A DNA stretch of 64,000 nt from Pectobacterium fontis (GCF_000803215.1 NZ_JSXC01000043.1:1-64000), one strand, 5' to 3'. Numbered from the stretch's first letter, positions 52,642 through 62,454 are shown. A program made the numbers and translations. Notes: a model not told the origin generated them from the letters alone.

Positions 52642-53649
52642 TTAATCCTGCGCCAGCGTGGCGACCATCACCGCTTTAATGGTGTGCATACGGTTTTCCG
52701 CCTGATCGAATACGATACTGTGCGCGGATTCAAAGACCTCGTCCGTGACTTCCATTCCACCGTGCAGACCATACTGTTCTGCCATTTGTTGGCCCATCGT
52801 CGTCTGGTCATCATGGAATGCGGGCAGGCAGTGCAGGAACTTCACCTGCGGATTACCCGTCGCGGCGATCATCGCCATATTCACCTGATACGGTTTCAGC
52901 AGCGCGATACGCTCTTTCCAGGTCTCTTTCGGTTCCCCCATGGAAACCCACACATCGGTATAAATGAAATCGGCACCCGCGACGCCTGCGGCGATATCTT
53001 CCGTCAGCGTAATACTACCGCCAGTTTGTTCTGCCGCCGCCTGACACTCAGCGACCAGACCCGCATCCGGCCAACAGGCTTTGGGCGCCACAAGACGCAA
53101 ATCCAGCCCGGTCAGTGCCGCTGCTTCCAGCATGGTATTGCCCATGTTGTTGCGCGCATCGCCCGCGTAGACGAGCGTCATCTCTGACAGCGGTTTACCC
53201 GGCAAATGCTCCTGCATCGTCAGCAGATCCGCCAGCAACTGCGTGGGGTGGAATTCGTTCGTCAGCCCGTTCCACACCGGCACGCCCGCATGTTGCGCCA
53301 GCGTTTCGACAATGTGCTGACCGTAGCCGCGGTATTGAATGCCGTCGTACATTCTTCCCAGTACGCGAGCGGTATCTTTGATGGATTCTTTATGGCCGAT
53401 TTGGCTGCCGCTTGGGCCGAGATAGGTCACTTGCGCGCCCTGATCGTATGCAGCAACTTCGAAAGAGCAGCGAGTACGAGTCGAATCTTTTTCGAAGATG
53501 AGTGCGATGTTTTTACCTTGCAGGCGGCGAACTTCTGTCCCGTTTTTTTTATCGGCCTTGAGTTTCGTTGACAGGGCTAAAAGATTGGCAATTTCTGCGG
53601 ATGTAAAATCCATTAACCTTAAAAAATGACGCTTATAGAACGGTTGCAT
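52642..53649 (-). CDS. argI: Ornithine carbamoyltransferase
   Basis: The 335-residue enzyme converts ornithine and carbamoyl phosphate to citrulline in arginine synthesis. Motifs: [14 protein letters not shown] near residue 56, [12 protein letters not shown] near 135, and [10 protein letters not shown] near 270. The start [16 protein letters not shown] (53649) aligns with the E. coli ArgI N-terminus; ten upstream codons are ignored. ARG boxes precede it. I use the symbol argI because of its place between tabA and rraB; in species with a single copy it may be called argF. Confidence 0.96.
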   Translation of the reverse strand: MQPFYKRHFLRLMDFTSAEIANLLALSTKLKADKKNGTEVRRLQGKNIALIFEKDSTRTRCSFEVAAYDQGAQVTYLGPSGSQIGHKESIKDTARVLGRMYDGIQYRGYGQHIVETLAQHAGVPVWNGLTNEFHPTQLLADLLTMQEHLPGKPLSEMTLVYAGDARNNMGNTMLEAAALTGLDLRLVAPKACWPDAGLVAECQAAAEQTGGSITLTEDIAAGVAGADFIYTDVWVSMGEPKETWKERIALLKPYQVNMAMIAATGNPQVKFLHCLPAFHDDQTTMGQQMAEQYGLHGGMEVTDEVFESAHSIVFDQAENRMHTIKAVMVATLAQD

Positions 53650-53680
53650 GCTGTACTTCTCCATGTGGCTCAACACCATT

Positions 53681-53720
53681 GGTTGAATTAAAATTCACTT
53701 TATATGTGTAAATATTCAAA
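53681..53720 (-). promoter_or_regulatory. Tandem ARG boxes
   Basis: TGAATTAAAATTCA (53684-53697) matches the ArgR half-site palindrome at every position of the TGAAT/ATTCA arms. A weaker TGTGTAAATATTCA begins 21 bases later (53705-53718), the spacing known for paired ARG boxes. They lie 30-70 bases before the gene. Confidence 0.85.
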
Positions 53721-53810
53721 TTCAAGTGGTGATAGCAAACTTTGTGGTGGAGCAAGCCGCAGGGCTGTGTGACAATAAGCAATATTACGTCGATTAATGA
53801 GGACTGAGGC

Positions 53811-54236
53811 ATGGCAAACCGCGAATTACTGGAAGAGCAACGGGAAGAGACACGCCAGATCATTGAAGAACTGCTGGATGATGGCAGCGACCCTGACGCA
53901 CTCTATACCATTGAACACCATTTCTCTGCTGAGAAGTTTGACGTGTTGGAAAAAGTCGCCGTAGACGCGTTCAAGCTGGGCTATGAAGTGACAGATGCGG
54001 AAGAACTGGAAGTCGAAGATGGCGTATTGCTGATGTGCTGTGATGCGATCAGTGAAGTCGCGCTGAATGCGGAGCTGATCGACGCACAAGTAGAACAGCT
54101 ATTAGCGCTGGCAGAACGCCACGGTGTGAATTACGACGGTTGGGGGACTTACTTCGAGGATCCAGATGGTGAAGGCGAAGAAGATGGGGATGATGAAGAT
54201 TTTTATGACGAAGATGATGACGGTAAACGCCACTAA
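53811..54236 (+). CDS. rraB: RraB, RNase E inhibitor protein
   Basis: The 141-residue acidic protein matches E. coli RraB (YjgD). The N-terminus [38 protein letters not shown] is characteristic, and the tail is an Asp/Glu-rich stretch. RraB binds the C-terminal half of RNase E and changes which transcripts it degrades. It is divergent from the OTC gene and ends in a clear terminator. Confidence 0.97.
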   Translation: MANRELLEEQREETRQIIEELLDDGSDPDALYTIEHHFSAEKFDVLEKVAVDAFKLGYEVTDAEELEVEDGVLLMCCDAISEVALNAELIDAQVEQLLALAERHGVNYDGWGTYFEDPDGEGEEDGDDEDFYDEDDDGKRH

Positions 54237-54269
54237 GTCATTAATCTCGACAGTCACGCCTCACCGAAT

Positions 54270-54300
54270 GCCGCAGGAAGACCCTGCGGCGTTTTTTTTG
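54270..54300 (+). terminator. rraB terminator
   Basis: A GCCGCAGG / CCTGCGGC hairpin with a short loop is followed by eight T. Confidence 0.92.
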
Positions 54301-54378
54301 TTTTTACTCGATAGTGATGTCGATGGCTTACGCGCAGGCTTCCCCGGTATGTCGATCCTGAAAAAATACGTATGGATT

Positions 54379-54882
54379 TTACAGCACCTTCAGCATTGTC
54401 ACTTCACAATCGGTATGACCGGTATTGCCCATTGAATGAGGAATAGGCTCGAAACCCAGCGACTCATACAGTCGGATCGCGCTGGTCAGGTGGCCGGTTG
54501 TTTCCAGATAGCAGCGGCGAAAGCCGTGCTGACGAGCAAAATCAAGCGCCTGTATCGCTAACTGACGTGCCAGCCCTTTACCACGCACGATGGGTAGGAA
54601 ATACATTTTCTGCAATTCACACACATCTTCTTCACCCGCCACCAGTGGCGCAATGCCGCCGCCGCCCACCACGCGGCCTTCATATTCAATCACCCAGTAG
54701 GCGCTTTGCGGCTGACTATATAGGGCAAACAGCGCATCCAAATTTGGGTCGGAAACGGTGTAGCCTTTATCAGCCGTCAAACCAAATTCGGCGGAAACGT
54801 GACGGATGACCTGTGCGATAGCGGCATCATCCTGCTCTGTGATTGGGCGTACCTGAAGATCGGTGGCGGTCGCGGTTGTCAT
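54379..54882 (-). CDS. yjgM: YjgM (OatA), GNAT N-acetyltransferase
   Basis: The 167-residue protein is a GNAT acetyltransferase with the acetyl-CoA-binding loop [15 protein letters not shown] near residue 108 and the [10 protein letters not shown] strand near 125. It corresponds to E. coli YjgM, recently linked to O-acetylserine/amino-acid acetylation (OatA); the substrate here is inferred only. It is convergent with rraB, and 295 bases separate it from the divergent yjgN, with no gene visible in that A/T-rich gap. Confidence 0.88.
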   Translation of the reverse strand: MTTATATDLQVRPITEQDDAAIAQVIRHVSAEFGLTADKGYTVSDPNLDALFALYSQPQSAYWVIEYEGRVVGGGGIAPLVAGEEDVCELQKMYFLPIVRGKGLARQLAIQALDFARQHGFRRCYLETTGHLTSAIRLYESLGFEPIPHSMGNTGHTDCEVTMLKVL

Positions 54883-55177
54883 AATACTTACTCTTGTTCT
54901 TACGGTTTACGAGGGTAATCATCCTGGCCGATTGTAATACCACTTCAGACCACATTGATGCAACGTCTATACTTATTGTACTTCATATGGCCTAGGTGTT
55001 GGTTGTTTACGGAGTCTCCCTGTTCCTTTTAATTAATAAGTATATGGGCGTGTTTAATTACCGTTAACTTTTATTGTTGTCATTAACAAGACATGCTTAA
55101 ATAAGTCGCTTTTTGTATGCTGATAACATATAGAATGACACATGTATTAGGCTTATTTCTTTTAGGATGAAAGGGTT

Positions 55178-56359
55178 ATGACAATTAATACTTCAGAAAA
55201 TAACACGCAGCATCGCGTGAAATTTCATGGTAAAGCTGGGGAATATTTTGCAATTTGGTTGGTGAATGCGTTATTAACGGCCATCACACTGGGTATTTAT
55301 TCTGCCTGGGCCACCGTGCGTCGTCGCCGTTATTTCTACGGTAATACAGAAATCAATGGCGACCGTTTTGACTACCATGCACAGCCCATTCAGATCCTTA
55401 AAGGACGCTTGCTGGTTATCGCGGGTCTGGTTCTGTTTTATATTGTGTTAGCGATGTCACCCACGTTGGGAACCATTCTCGCATTGGCATTTGCGGCACT
55501 CATTCCGGTTATTGTAATCCGCAACTGGCGTTATGATGCCATCATGTCCAGCTACCGTGGGATCCGTTTTAACTATCACTGCCAGACGGGAAAAGCGTAT
55601 TGGGTATTGCTGCTTTGCCCTATTCTGCTGATGCTGGCTGTTTACGTCGTCGTGTTTGGCCTGCTGTTTATTGGCTCGCAGAGTAATAGTCAAGTGCTGT
55701 TGGTATTCATTGCGATGGCCATTGCTATTCCAGGGTTTCCTGCGGTAAATGGCATCATTAAAATGATGCAGCTTGATTTTTATGTGAATAATCTGTTCTT
55801 CGGCAAAACGGCATTTAAAGCCGAGTTGACGAAGGCGGCGTTTGTTAAATTCAGTCTGATCAGCATGGTAATTTTGATTCCTTTCCTGATCGTATCACTG
55901 TCATTCATGGGCTCATTCTTTATCAGCCTATACCAAATGATGGTGATGGAAGGTGTAAATGAAGAACAGGCGTCTATGATGCTGTTAAACAACGCTTTCA
56001 ATGTAAGCATGATGGTCATCGTTATGGCGATGGGTGTGCTGGTTTCCACCAGTTATACGGTGGTCGCACAGCGTAATTATCTGTTTAACCGGACCTCGTT
56101 GAATGGTGGAGTGAAATTACATTCTTCTATGAAAACGCTGTCTTTCATGGGATTGCTGATAACAAATAGCCTGATCACCATTTTCTCTTTGGGTTGGGCT
56201 GCACCTGTGGCAGAAATTCGTTATGCGCGCTATCTTGCCAATGCGACGGTAGTTGAAGGCGATCTGGAACTGCTGCACGTACAGGCTCATCACGACACAG
56301 CAAACAGCGCACTGGCCGAAGAAGCTGTGCAGGCGCTCGATTTGGGTGTCGGTCTTTAA
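55178..56359 (+). CDS. yjgN: YjgN, DUF898 multi-pass membrane protein
   Basis: The 393-residue inner-membrane protein is a DUF898 (YjgN) member. It starts with the family signature VKFHGKAGEYFAIWLVNALLTAITLGIYSAWATVRRRRYFYGNT and repeats a related motif near residue 300 (MGLLITNSLITIFSLGWAAPVAEIRYARYL), suggesting an internal duplication. I count seven or eight hydrophobic segments. Its function is unknown. It is followed after 9 bases by an M48 peptidase gene, so the two are probably one operon. Confidence 0.9.
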   Translation: MTINTSENNTQHRVKFHGKAGEYFAIWLVNALLTAITLGIYSAWATVRRRRYFYGNTEINGDRFDYHAQPIQILKGRLLVIAGLVLFYIVLAMSPTLGTILALAFAALIPVIVIRNWRYDAIMSSYRGIRFNYHCQTGKAYWVLLLCPILLMLAVYVVVFGLLFIGSQSNSQVLLVFIAMAIAIPGFPAVNGIIKMMQLDFYVNNLFFGKTAFKAELTKAAFVKFSLISMVILIPFLIVSLSFMGSFFISLYQMMVMEGVNEEQASMMLLNNAFNVSMMVIVMAMGVLVSTSYTVVAQRNYLFNRTSLNGGVKLHSSMKTLSFMGLLITNSLITIFSLGWAAPVAEIRYARYLANATVVEGDLELLHVQAHHDTANSALAEEAVQALDLGVGL

Positions 56360-56368
56360 GGCAGGAAT

Positions 56369-57412
56369 ATGAATATTGAGGGGCATTATCAATACCCCGG
56401 ATTGGCGGCCCGCGTGGCCGCTTCTCTTCATTTAACGGATAATGGTTCGATGATGGTGTTGAACACCGGTTCATCGAACACGACATTTGTACTGGATCAG
56501 GTCACGGTCTCCGATGCGTTGGGCTCCATTCCCCTGACGCTAACCTTTCCTGACGGTGGCCGTTTTGTTCCTGCTGACGATCCCACCTTTCGCGCGTGGT
56601 ATTCCGCACGACGTCGGCCGGGGCTTGTCCATCGCCTGGAGCGCCATAAGCGTGGCGTGCTTCTCACTCTATTCGCCACGATTTTGATGGTGATAAACTA
56701 CATATACGTGGTGTTGCCTTGGGCGAGTTCTGTTCTGGCGCTACGCATTCCTACCGCTATCGAACAGCAACTGGGACAACATACGTTGAAGCTGTTGCAG
56801 CACGGTGATTTTAAGCCTTCTACATTGCCTATTGAGCGCCAGCGGGCGATGCAGGCTCTGTTTCAACAGGTTATGCCTGCCAATATGCGGGAAGATAAAA
56901 CGCCGCTGCGGCTGGAAATCATGTCTGCGCCGATCGGGCCGAATGCGTTTATGTTGGCGGATGGCACGCTGATTATCAGTGACGATCTGGTGAAACTGGC
57001 GAAGAATGACAACGAACTGGCTGCGGTGATGTTGCATGAAATGGGGCACCATGCTTATCGTCACCCCATGCGTATGGTGGTGCGCTCATCGCTGGTATCG
57101 CTGACGTTCATGTGGATGACGGGAGATGTGAGCGGGGTGGGGGATACCTTGTTGCAGTCTGCTGCGTTTATCAATGAGATGCAGTTTTCCCGTGATATGG
57201 AACGGGAAGCCGATGCATGGGCAATAGCAGAAATGCAGCAACAGGGACGTTCGCTTCAGGCGATGCAGGCAATGTATCGAGCCTTGATGAATCATGATCA
57301 CAGCCATGATGAAGTGGAATCGTTGGATTTACCGGACTGGCTGAGTACACACCCTAATATGGATGAGCGTCTGAAAACGATTGAAAGGGAGATGGATAAA
57401 AGTAACCCTTAG
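56369..57412 (+). CDS. Membrane-anchored M48-family metallopeptidase
   Basis: The 347-residue protein has an N-terminal beta-rich domain (about residues 1-85), one strong membrane segment (about 97-122) and a C-terminal M48 peptidase domain. The zinc motif HEMGHH starts at residue 223, and the third ligand is Glu280 in MEREADAWA. Relatives include HtpX/BepA-type quality-control proteases and DUF898-linked peptidases. The catalytic domain probably faces the periplasm, but topology cannot be settled by eye. AGGCAGGA precedes the ATG. It is coupled to yjgN. Confidence 0.87.
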   Translation: MNIEGHYQYPGLAARVAASLHLTDNGSMMVLNTGSSNTTFVLDQVTVSDALGSIPLTLTFPDGGRFVPADDPTFRAWYSARRRPGLVHRLERHKRGVLLTLFATILMVINYIYVVLPWASSVLALRIPTAIEQQLGQHTLKLLQHGDFKPSTLPIERQRAMQALFQQVMPANMREDKTPLRLEIMSAPIGPNAFMLADGTLIISDDLVKLAKNDNELAAVMLHEMGHHAYRHPMRMVVRSSLVSLTFMWMTGDVSGVGDTLLQSAAFINEMQFSRDMEREADAWAIAEMQQQGRSLQAMQAMYRALMNHDHSHDEVESLDLPDWLSTHPNMDERLKTIEREMDKSNP

Positions 57413-57827
57413 TCCCTGAATCATCGTTTTACGGGTCGAGAACCGGTGTGAGCACGGAGTGATATAGCCCAGTGGGCGCTTCACTCCGGGCTTCCCCAAT
57501 TTATGTTGTAGTGAGCAGTATTACGTCCTGCTCCCCGCCTTTATGCCCGCTGTGCTCAACTTCCCTTTTTTATTCTCGATAAAAACAAAAAGCGCATTTT
57601 GCTGTTTTTATATGCGACGTTTTGCATTGAAGATACGAGCAATGCGGTAAAGCGCTTAGACGCTAATCCGTTAAATATTATCCTATTAAAAATTTCTTGC
57701 AGAATGCTCTGTAGTAACTAAAAAAGTCAGATAATAATCTCTTTTTATTATTAGCTCGCTTATGTTTATTGGGATTTTTCCTAATAAACATTAAGATCAC
57801 GACTTCATAACTATCGAAGAGTTATTT
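57413..57827. other. Intergenic region with a large hairpin
   Basis: A CGGAGTGA / TCACTCCG stem (57455-57462 with 57481-57488) encloses an inner GCCC/GGGC stem and lies 42 bases after the peptidase stop. A second A/T-rich inverted repeat near 57590-57622 (AAAAACA..AGCG / TGCT.GTTTTT) may terminate transcription. The right half is strongly A/T-rich and should hold the promoter of the next gene. No gene is seen. Confidence 0.55.
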
Positions 57828-58907
57828 ATGGTTAATCAAATTTTATCAGGGATAGTGGGTGCATTTCTGTTAATGCTGTCACCATTAGTGCAGGCACATG
57901 CTCATTTCCCAGAGCCGAAAGAAGGTGATTGGATCGCATCCGAATTTACCTTCAACAGTGGCGAAAAATTAAAAGACTTGCGTATTCACTATTACACGAT
58001 CGGCGATAAATCCAAGCCCGCGGTGTTATTACTGCATGGGACAAATCAGCCGATTAACGCTCTGTTAGCCAATGGTTTTGGCGGAGAGCTTTTTGGGCCA
58101 GGCCAGGCACTGGATAGCAGTAAATACTTTATTATTATGCCGGAGAGTATTGGCTCTGGAAAATCATCTAAACCGTCAGACGGCTTACGGATGAAATTCC
58201 CTCAGTATGATTATAACGATATGGTGCAGGCACAATATCGCTTAGTCAAAGAAGGGCTGGGCATTAACCACTTGCGTCTGGTGATGGGATATTCCATGGG
58301 CGGCATGCAAACCTGGCTCTGGGGGGAAAAATACCCGGACATGATGGATGCGCTGGTGCCAATGGCATCGCTGCCAAATGAGTTGTCTGGCCGTAATTGG
58401 ATGATGCGTCGCATCTTGATTGAATCTATCAAGAACGATCCTACCTGGAATAATGGTGATTATACCCAGCAGCCGCCAACGCTGAAAACGGCCAGCATTA
58501 TGTTCAGTATCGCCACCACGGGCGGCACACTGGCCTATCAGAGCAAAGCGCCGACGCGTGCACAGGCCGATAAATGGGTAGAAGATCGCCTTTCTGCGCC
58601 GTCGAACAGCGATGCCAATGACTTTATTTATATCTGGGGATCGTCTGCAAATTATAACGCGGCACCGGAACTGAATAAAATTAAGGCTCCTGTATTGGTG
58701 ATTAACTCTGCGGATGATGAGCGTAATCCTGTTGAAACCGGCATTCTGGAGAGTGAGCTTAAGAAAATTAAGCAGGCGACACTGTTCCTTATTCCCGCCA
58801 GTAAAGAAACCAGCGGGCATGGCACGATGATGTCGGCGAAATTTTATAAAGATGAGTTGCAACATTTCTTAGAAAATAATCCGTCTCAGAAAAATAATAA
58901 AAAGTAA
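57828..58907 (+). CDS. Exported alpha/beta-hydrolase, MetX-like
   Basis: The 359-residue precursor has a signal peptide (cleavage near VQAHA, residue 23-25) and an alpha/beta-hydrolase domain of the homoserine acetyltransferase-like group. It shows LLLHGTNQP near residue 67, the nucleophile elbow GYSMGG with Ser156, an Asp in VINSADDERNP near 300, and a His in KETSGHGTMM near 330. True MetX enzymes are cytoplasmic, so the export signal points to a periplasmic or secreted esterase/hydrolase with an unknown substrate. It stands alone, with A/T-rich flanks. Confidence 0.82.
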   Translation: MVNQILSGIVGAFLLMLSPLVQAHAHFPEPKEGDWIASEFTFNSGEKLKDLRIHYYTIGDKSKPAVLLLHGTNQPINALLANGFGGELFGPGQALDSSKYFIIMPESIGSGKSSKPSDGLRMKFPQYDYNDMVQAQYRLVKEGLGINHLRLVMGYSMGGMQTWLWGEKYPDMMDALVPMASLPNELSGRNWMMRRILIESIKNDPTWNNGDYTQQPPTLKTASIMFSIATTGGTLAYQSKAPTRAQADKWVEDRLSAPSNSDANDFIYIWGSSANYNAAPELNKIKAPVLVINSADDERNPVETGILESELKKIKQATLFLIPASKETSGHGTMMSAKFYKDELQHFLENNPSQKNNKK

Positions 58908-59108
58908 GTCCTAATGACCGATAGACGATAAATTTGCTGTCGGTCATTTTTTCTTTATTCGTTCCTTTATTTATTACGAATTTATTTCATTTCATGGGGA
59001 TTAACGCGTCTGAAAATTGACGTATAGCCACAATGACATAAATAGCTGAACGGCTCCGCTGTAGCGCGAGTGCTTACCCTTTCTTATTTCAGACCACAGG
59101 GAAAAATT

Positions 59109-60728
59109 ATGTTTCGTAAGATAAAGATCCGTACTGCACTTAGCATGATGGTATTTTCGTTAGCGGCGTTACTGCTTTTTGTCGGTATCTTAGGCTTGAT
59201 TGCCGTTCAGTCAGGGAATAAATCTTTTGCCCGCGTCGATATAGAAGTGTTGCCGGGGCTGGTCGCGCTGAATGACAGCTCCGAACTGCTGTTGCGCGGT
59301 CGGTTGGATTTGCGTCTGTACGAATCATTAATGGGTAAAGGGGATATCGAAGCGGCTAAAGTTGCACTGGGGCGGGCCAGGGGCAAGGTCGACGGCGCGA
59401 GCGAAAAATGGCAGGAATACCTGAAATATCCACAGTCTGAAGAGGAAAAAGTCATTTCCGCAGACATGGCCGAGAAACGCAAGACGCTGATGCAGGATTT
59501 TATCGATCCGGCATTTGCGGCGCTTAACGCGGGGAATCTGGATGAATATCGCCAGCGTGCCGGAAAATCGACGGTGCTGTATGCCGCGTTTGATAAATCC
59601 TCTAAAGCGCTGGTTGCCTTCAAGTTGAAGAACATTGATGAAGCTTACGCAGAGTCGAATGGACGTGTGGAACTGATGGAAACCATCTTATGCGGTGCGC
59701 TTGCCTGTGCATTGCTGCTAGCCGCGCTGGCTTGGTCTGTGATGACCAATATGATCGTGAAACCGCTGAATCAGGCGATCGCCGTCTTTGACCGTATTGC
59801 TGAAGGTGACCTACGGGCACAGATCGATAGCAGTGGGAAAAATGAAATCGCACAGTTGTTTGCTGCCGTTCAGCGTATGCGTGACGGGCTGGAAAATATG
59901 GTGCGCGTAGTGCGTAACGGCACCGACGCGATAAGCGTAGGCGTTGAGGAAATTGCCTCCGGTAATATCGATCTTTCCAGTCGTACCGAGCAGCAGGCGG
60001 CTTCGTTGGATGAAACCGCATCAAGCATGGAACAAATCATGTCAACGGTGCATAACAACGAAGACAACACGCGTAAGGCCAACGATTTGGCGCTGAAAGC
60101 TTCTAATTCGGCTTCTCGCGGCGGGAATGTTGTCTCTGAAGTCATTGATACCATGCGTTCCATTAAGCATAGCTCAGCGAAAATCTCGGATATTGTTGGT
60201 GTGATTGATGGCATCGCCTTCCAGACTAACCTGCTGGCGTTGAATGCTGCGGTGGAGTCTGCGCGTGCAGGTCAATACGGTAAAGGCTTTGCGGTAGTTG
60301 CCTCTGAAGTGCGGATGCTCGCTGCGCGTAGCGCGACGGCAGCGAAAGAGATAGGCACAATGATTGATGATTCTCTCAGCCGTATTGAAAAGGGCGCGGG
60401 ACTGGTGGAAGTGGCCGGCAACACCATGGACGAAGTGCTGATGGATGTGAAAAAGGTGGTCGATATTATGGATGAGATCACGCTGGCTTCCAGCGAGCAG
60501 AGCCGCGGCATTTCTCAAATCAATATCGCCATCAACCAGATGGATGGAGTAACGCAGCAAAATGCGTCATTGGTATCAGAAGTGGCGACATCTGCGAATT
60601 CACTTCACGAACAGGTGGTTAATCTGCAACAGTCCGTGTCCCGTTTCCAGATCGCAAGAGAAAACAAGGACATGGATAACGTGCTATCCAGCTTACGCCA
60701 GAGAGTGGCGCTAGCCGATGCCCGTTAA
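59109..60728 (+). CDS. Methyl-accepting chemotaxis protein with Tar-like sensor
   Basis: The 539-residue receptor has a membrane segment (about 12-33), a TarH-type four-helix periplasmic sensor (about 34-190), a second membrane segment (about 193-216), HAMP (about 215-270) and a cytoplasmic signalling coiled coil. The hairpin tip reads IAFQTNLLALNAAVESARAGQYGKGF rather than the usual EAARAGEQGRGF. It ends VALADAR without a CheR-binding pentapeptide. ATG 59109 is chosen for its AGGGA site. The ligand is unknown. It is convergent with a second receptor gene. Confidence 0.92.
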   Translation: MFRKIKIRTALSMMVFSLAALLLFVGILGLIAVQSGNKSFARVDIEVLPGLVALNDSSELLLRGRLDLRLYESLMGKGDIEAAKVALGRARGKVDGASEKWQEYLKYPQSEEEKVISADMAEKRKTLMQDFIDPAFAALNAGNLDEYRQRAGKSTVLYAAFDKSSKALVAFKLKNIDEAYAESNGRVELMETILCGALACALLLAALAWSVMTNMIVKPLNQAIAVFDRIAEGDLRAQIDSSGKNEIAQLFAAVQRMRDGLENMVRVVRNGTDAISVGVEEIASGNIDLSSRTEQQAASLDETASSMEQIMSTVHNNEDNTRKANDLALKASNSASRGGNVVSEVIDTMRSIKHSSAKISDIVGVIDGIAFQTNLLALNAAVESARAGQYGKGFAVVASEVRMLAARSATAAKEIGTMIDDSLSRIEKGAGLVEVAGNTMDEVLMDVKKVVDIMDEITLASSEQSRGISQINIAINQMDGVTQQNASLVSEVATSANSLHEQVVNLQQSVSRFQIARENKDMDNVLSSLRQRVALADAR

Positions 60729-60789
60729 TCGTTGAATGAGTCATGGTCTGCTTTGACCCCTGACAAACGGGTTTGTCAGGGGGGAAAAA

Positions 60790-62454
60790 TCAGAAGCTCG
60801 TCCAGTCTCCTGAGTGTGTTGCTCCGGAAACGGCAGGAAGCATGACTTTTGGTGATGAGAGCTGGGAAGGAAAGCGTGGTGCAGTGACTGACGACCGATC
60901 GCCTGACACTTTGAATACGGAGACCGCTTTGACAAGCAGGTCGGCCTGTTCTTGCAGGCTGAGTGCCGCCGCGGCGGATTCTTCCACGAGCGCGGCATTC
61001 TGCTGTGTTGTCTGGTCCATCTGATTGACGGCGATGCCGACCTGATCAACGCCCGTAGCTTGCTCCGCGCTGGCAGAGCTAATTTCTGCCACCGTATCTG
61101 TCAACTGGCGAATAGATATCACAACTTGTTGCATGGTTTCCCCTGCTTTATTCGCCAGTTCGGAGCCTTGTCCTGCGCGCTCTACGCTTGCCATAATCAG
61201 GTTTTTAATCTCTTTTGCCGCCTCCGCACTGCGCTGCGCCAGATTACGCACTTCCCCAGCGACAACCGCAAACCCACGCCCTTGCTCGCCTGCTCGGGCT
61301 GCTTCTACTGCGGCGTTGAGAGCCAGTATGTTGGTTTGAAAGGCAATACTGTCAATGACATTGATGATATCAGCAATGCTGTGGGAACTTTCATTAATGG
61401 TTTTCATCGTTTCTACGACGTCATTAACGACTTCTCCCCCTTGCTGTGCCACCGTACTGGCATTTTTGGCAAGTTGGTCTGCCTGACGAGCGTTATCGGC
61501 GTTATTCTTCACCGTCATGCCCAGTTGAGTCATTGTGGAAGAGGTTTCTTCTAGTGCGCTTGCCTGTTCCTCGGTTCGGGAAGACAGATCGGCGTTGCCT
61601 TGGGCTATTTGTATACTTGCGGTGGCGACACTTTCTGCATTATCCCTGACGGTGACGACCGTTCTGGTCAGAGAGGATTGCATGTCCCGCATTGCGGTCA
61701 GCAACTGGCCTACCTCATCACGGCTATCAACGTCAATCGTTCCGCGCAGGTCACCTTCGCCAATGCGTTGGGCGGAAGATAACGCAAGGGATAGCGGGGC
61801 TGTCACACTACGAGTCAGCAGCCAGGCAATCAGGACTCCCAAAATGGCTGAGAATATGGACAATAATATTGTCCAGAAAAGTGCTTCGGAAATATATGAT
61901 GCCGTATCACCTTTGGCCTCATGGAGATTCTTTTGTTGATAATCGATCAGTTCACCCAGTGTGGCGAAGTAGATTTTCTGAATTTTAGCGACGTCATTGA
62001 ATAAGAACGCTGTGGCTTGTTCATCTGTTCCGTCAAGTGCATAGGCTAACGCTTGATTAATGGTGACGCCATATTGCTTTCTTATATCAAGTAGTTGTTC
62101 GAATAGTTCTCGGCCTTTACCAAATTTTATTATATTGTCCAGATGTTTGTATATATCGGCTGAGTTATTCGTTGTTGCCTCGATAATTTTCATTAAATCC
62201 TGTTTTTCCTGACGTTTATCGCTGGGAAGCAGGATAATATCTCGTACTGTTCGGACGTTCTCATTCAAATGATCTCTGATATCACGTAACAGATTGGATT
62301 TAACCATTCTGTCTTCTGTGATGATATCAACCTCTTTCCCGATATTTTTCATAAAGAAATATTCGAGAGATGACAACGTTAACGTTAGCGTAATCAGTAA
62401 CCCAAATCCCAGAAAGAGTCGGCTGCCAATTTTCATATTTTTCAAAAAATTCAT
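60790..62454 (-). CDS. Methyl-accepting chemotaxis protein with C-terminal DWTSF
   Basis: The 554-residue receptor has a membrane segment (about 10-32), a 4HB_MCP-type sensor (about 33-190), a second membrane segment (about 190-213), HAMP (about 212-267) and a canonical signalling domain with IAFQTNILALNAAVEAARAGEQGRGF. The C-terminus is GDWTSF, fitting the xWxxF pentapeptide that tethers CheR and CheB. It should therefore support adaptation of itself and of tail-less neighbours. The ligand is unknown. It is convergent with the other receptor gene, 61 bases away. Confidence 0.93.
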   Translation of the reverse strand: MNFLKNMKIGSRLFLGFGLLITLTLTLSSLEYFFMKNIGKEVDIITEDRMVKSNLLRDIRDHLNENVRTVRDIILLPSDKRQEKQDLMKIIEATTNNSADIYKHLDNIIKFGKGRELFEQLLDIRKQYGVTINQALAYALDGTDEQATAFLFNDVAKIQKIYFATLGELIDYQQKNLHEAKGDTASYISEALFWTILLSIFSAILGVLIAWLLTRSVTAPLSLALSSAQRIGEGDLRGTIDVDSRDEVGQLLTAMRDMQSSLTRTVVTVRDNAESVATASIQIAQGNADLSSRTEEQASALEETSSTMTQLGMTVKNNADNARQADQLAKNASTVAQQGGEVVNDVVETMKTINESSHSIADIINVIDSIAFQTNILALNAAVEAARAGEQGRGFAVVAGEVRNLAQRSAEAAKEIKNLIMASVERAGQGSELANKAGETMQQVVISIRQLTDTVAEISSASAEQATGVDQVGIAVNQMDQTTQQNAALVEESAAAALSLQEQADLLVKAVSVFKVSGDRSSVTAPRFPSQLSSPKVMLPAVSGATHSGDWTSF

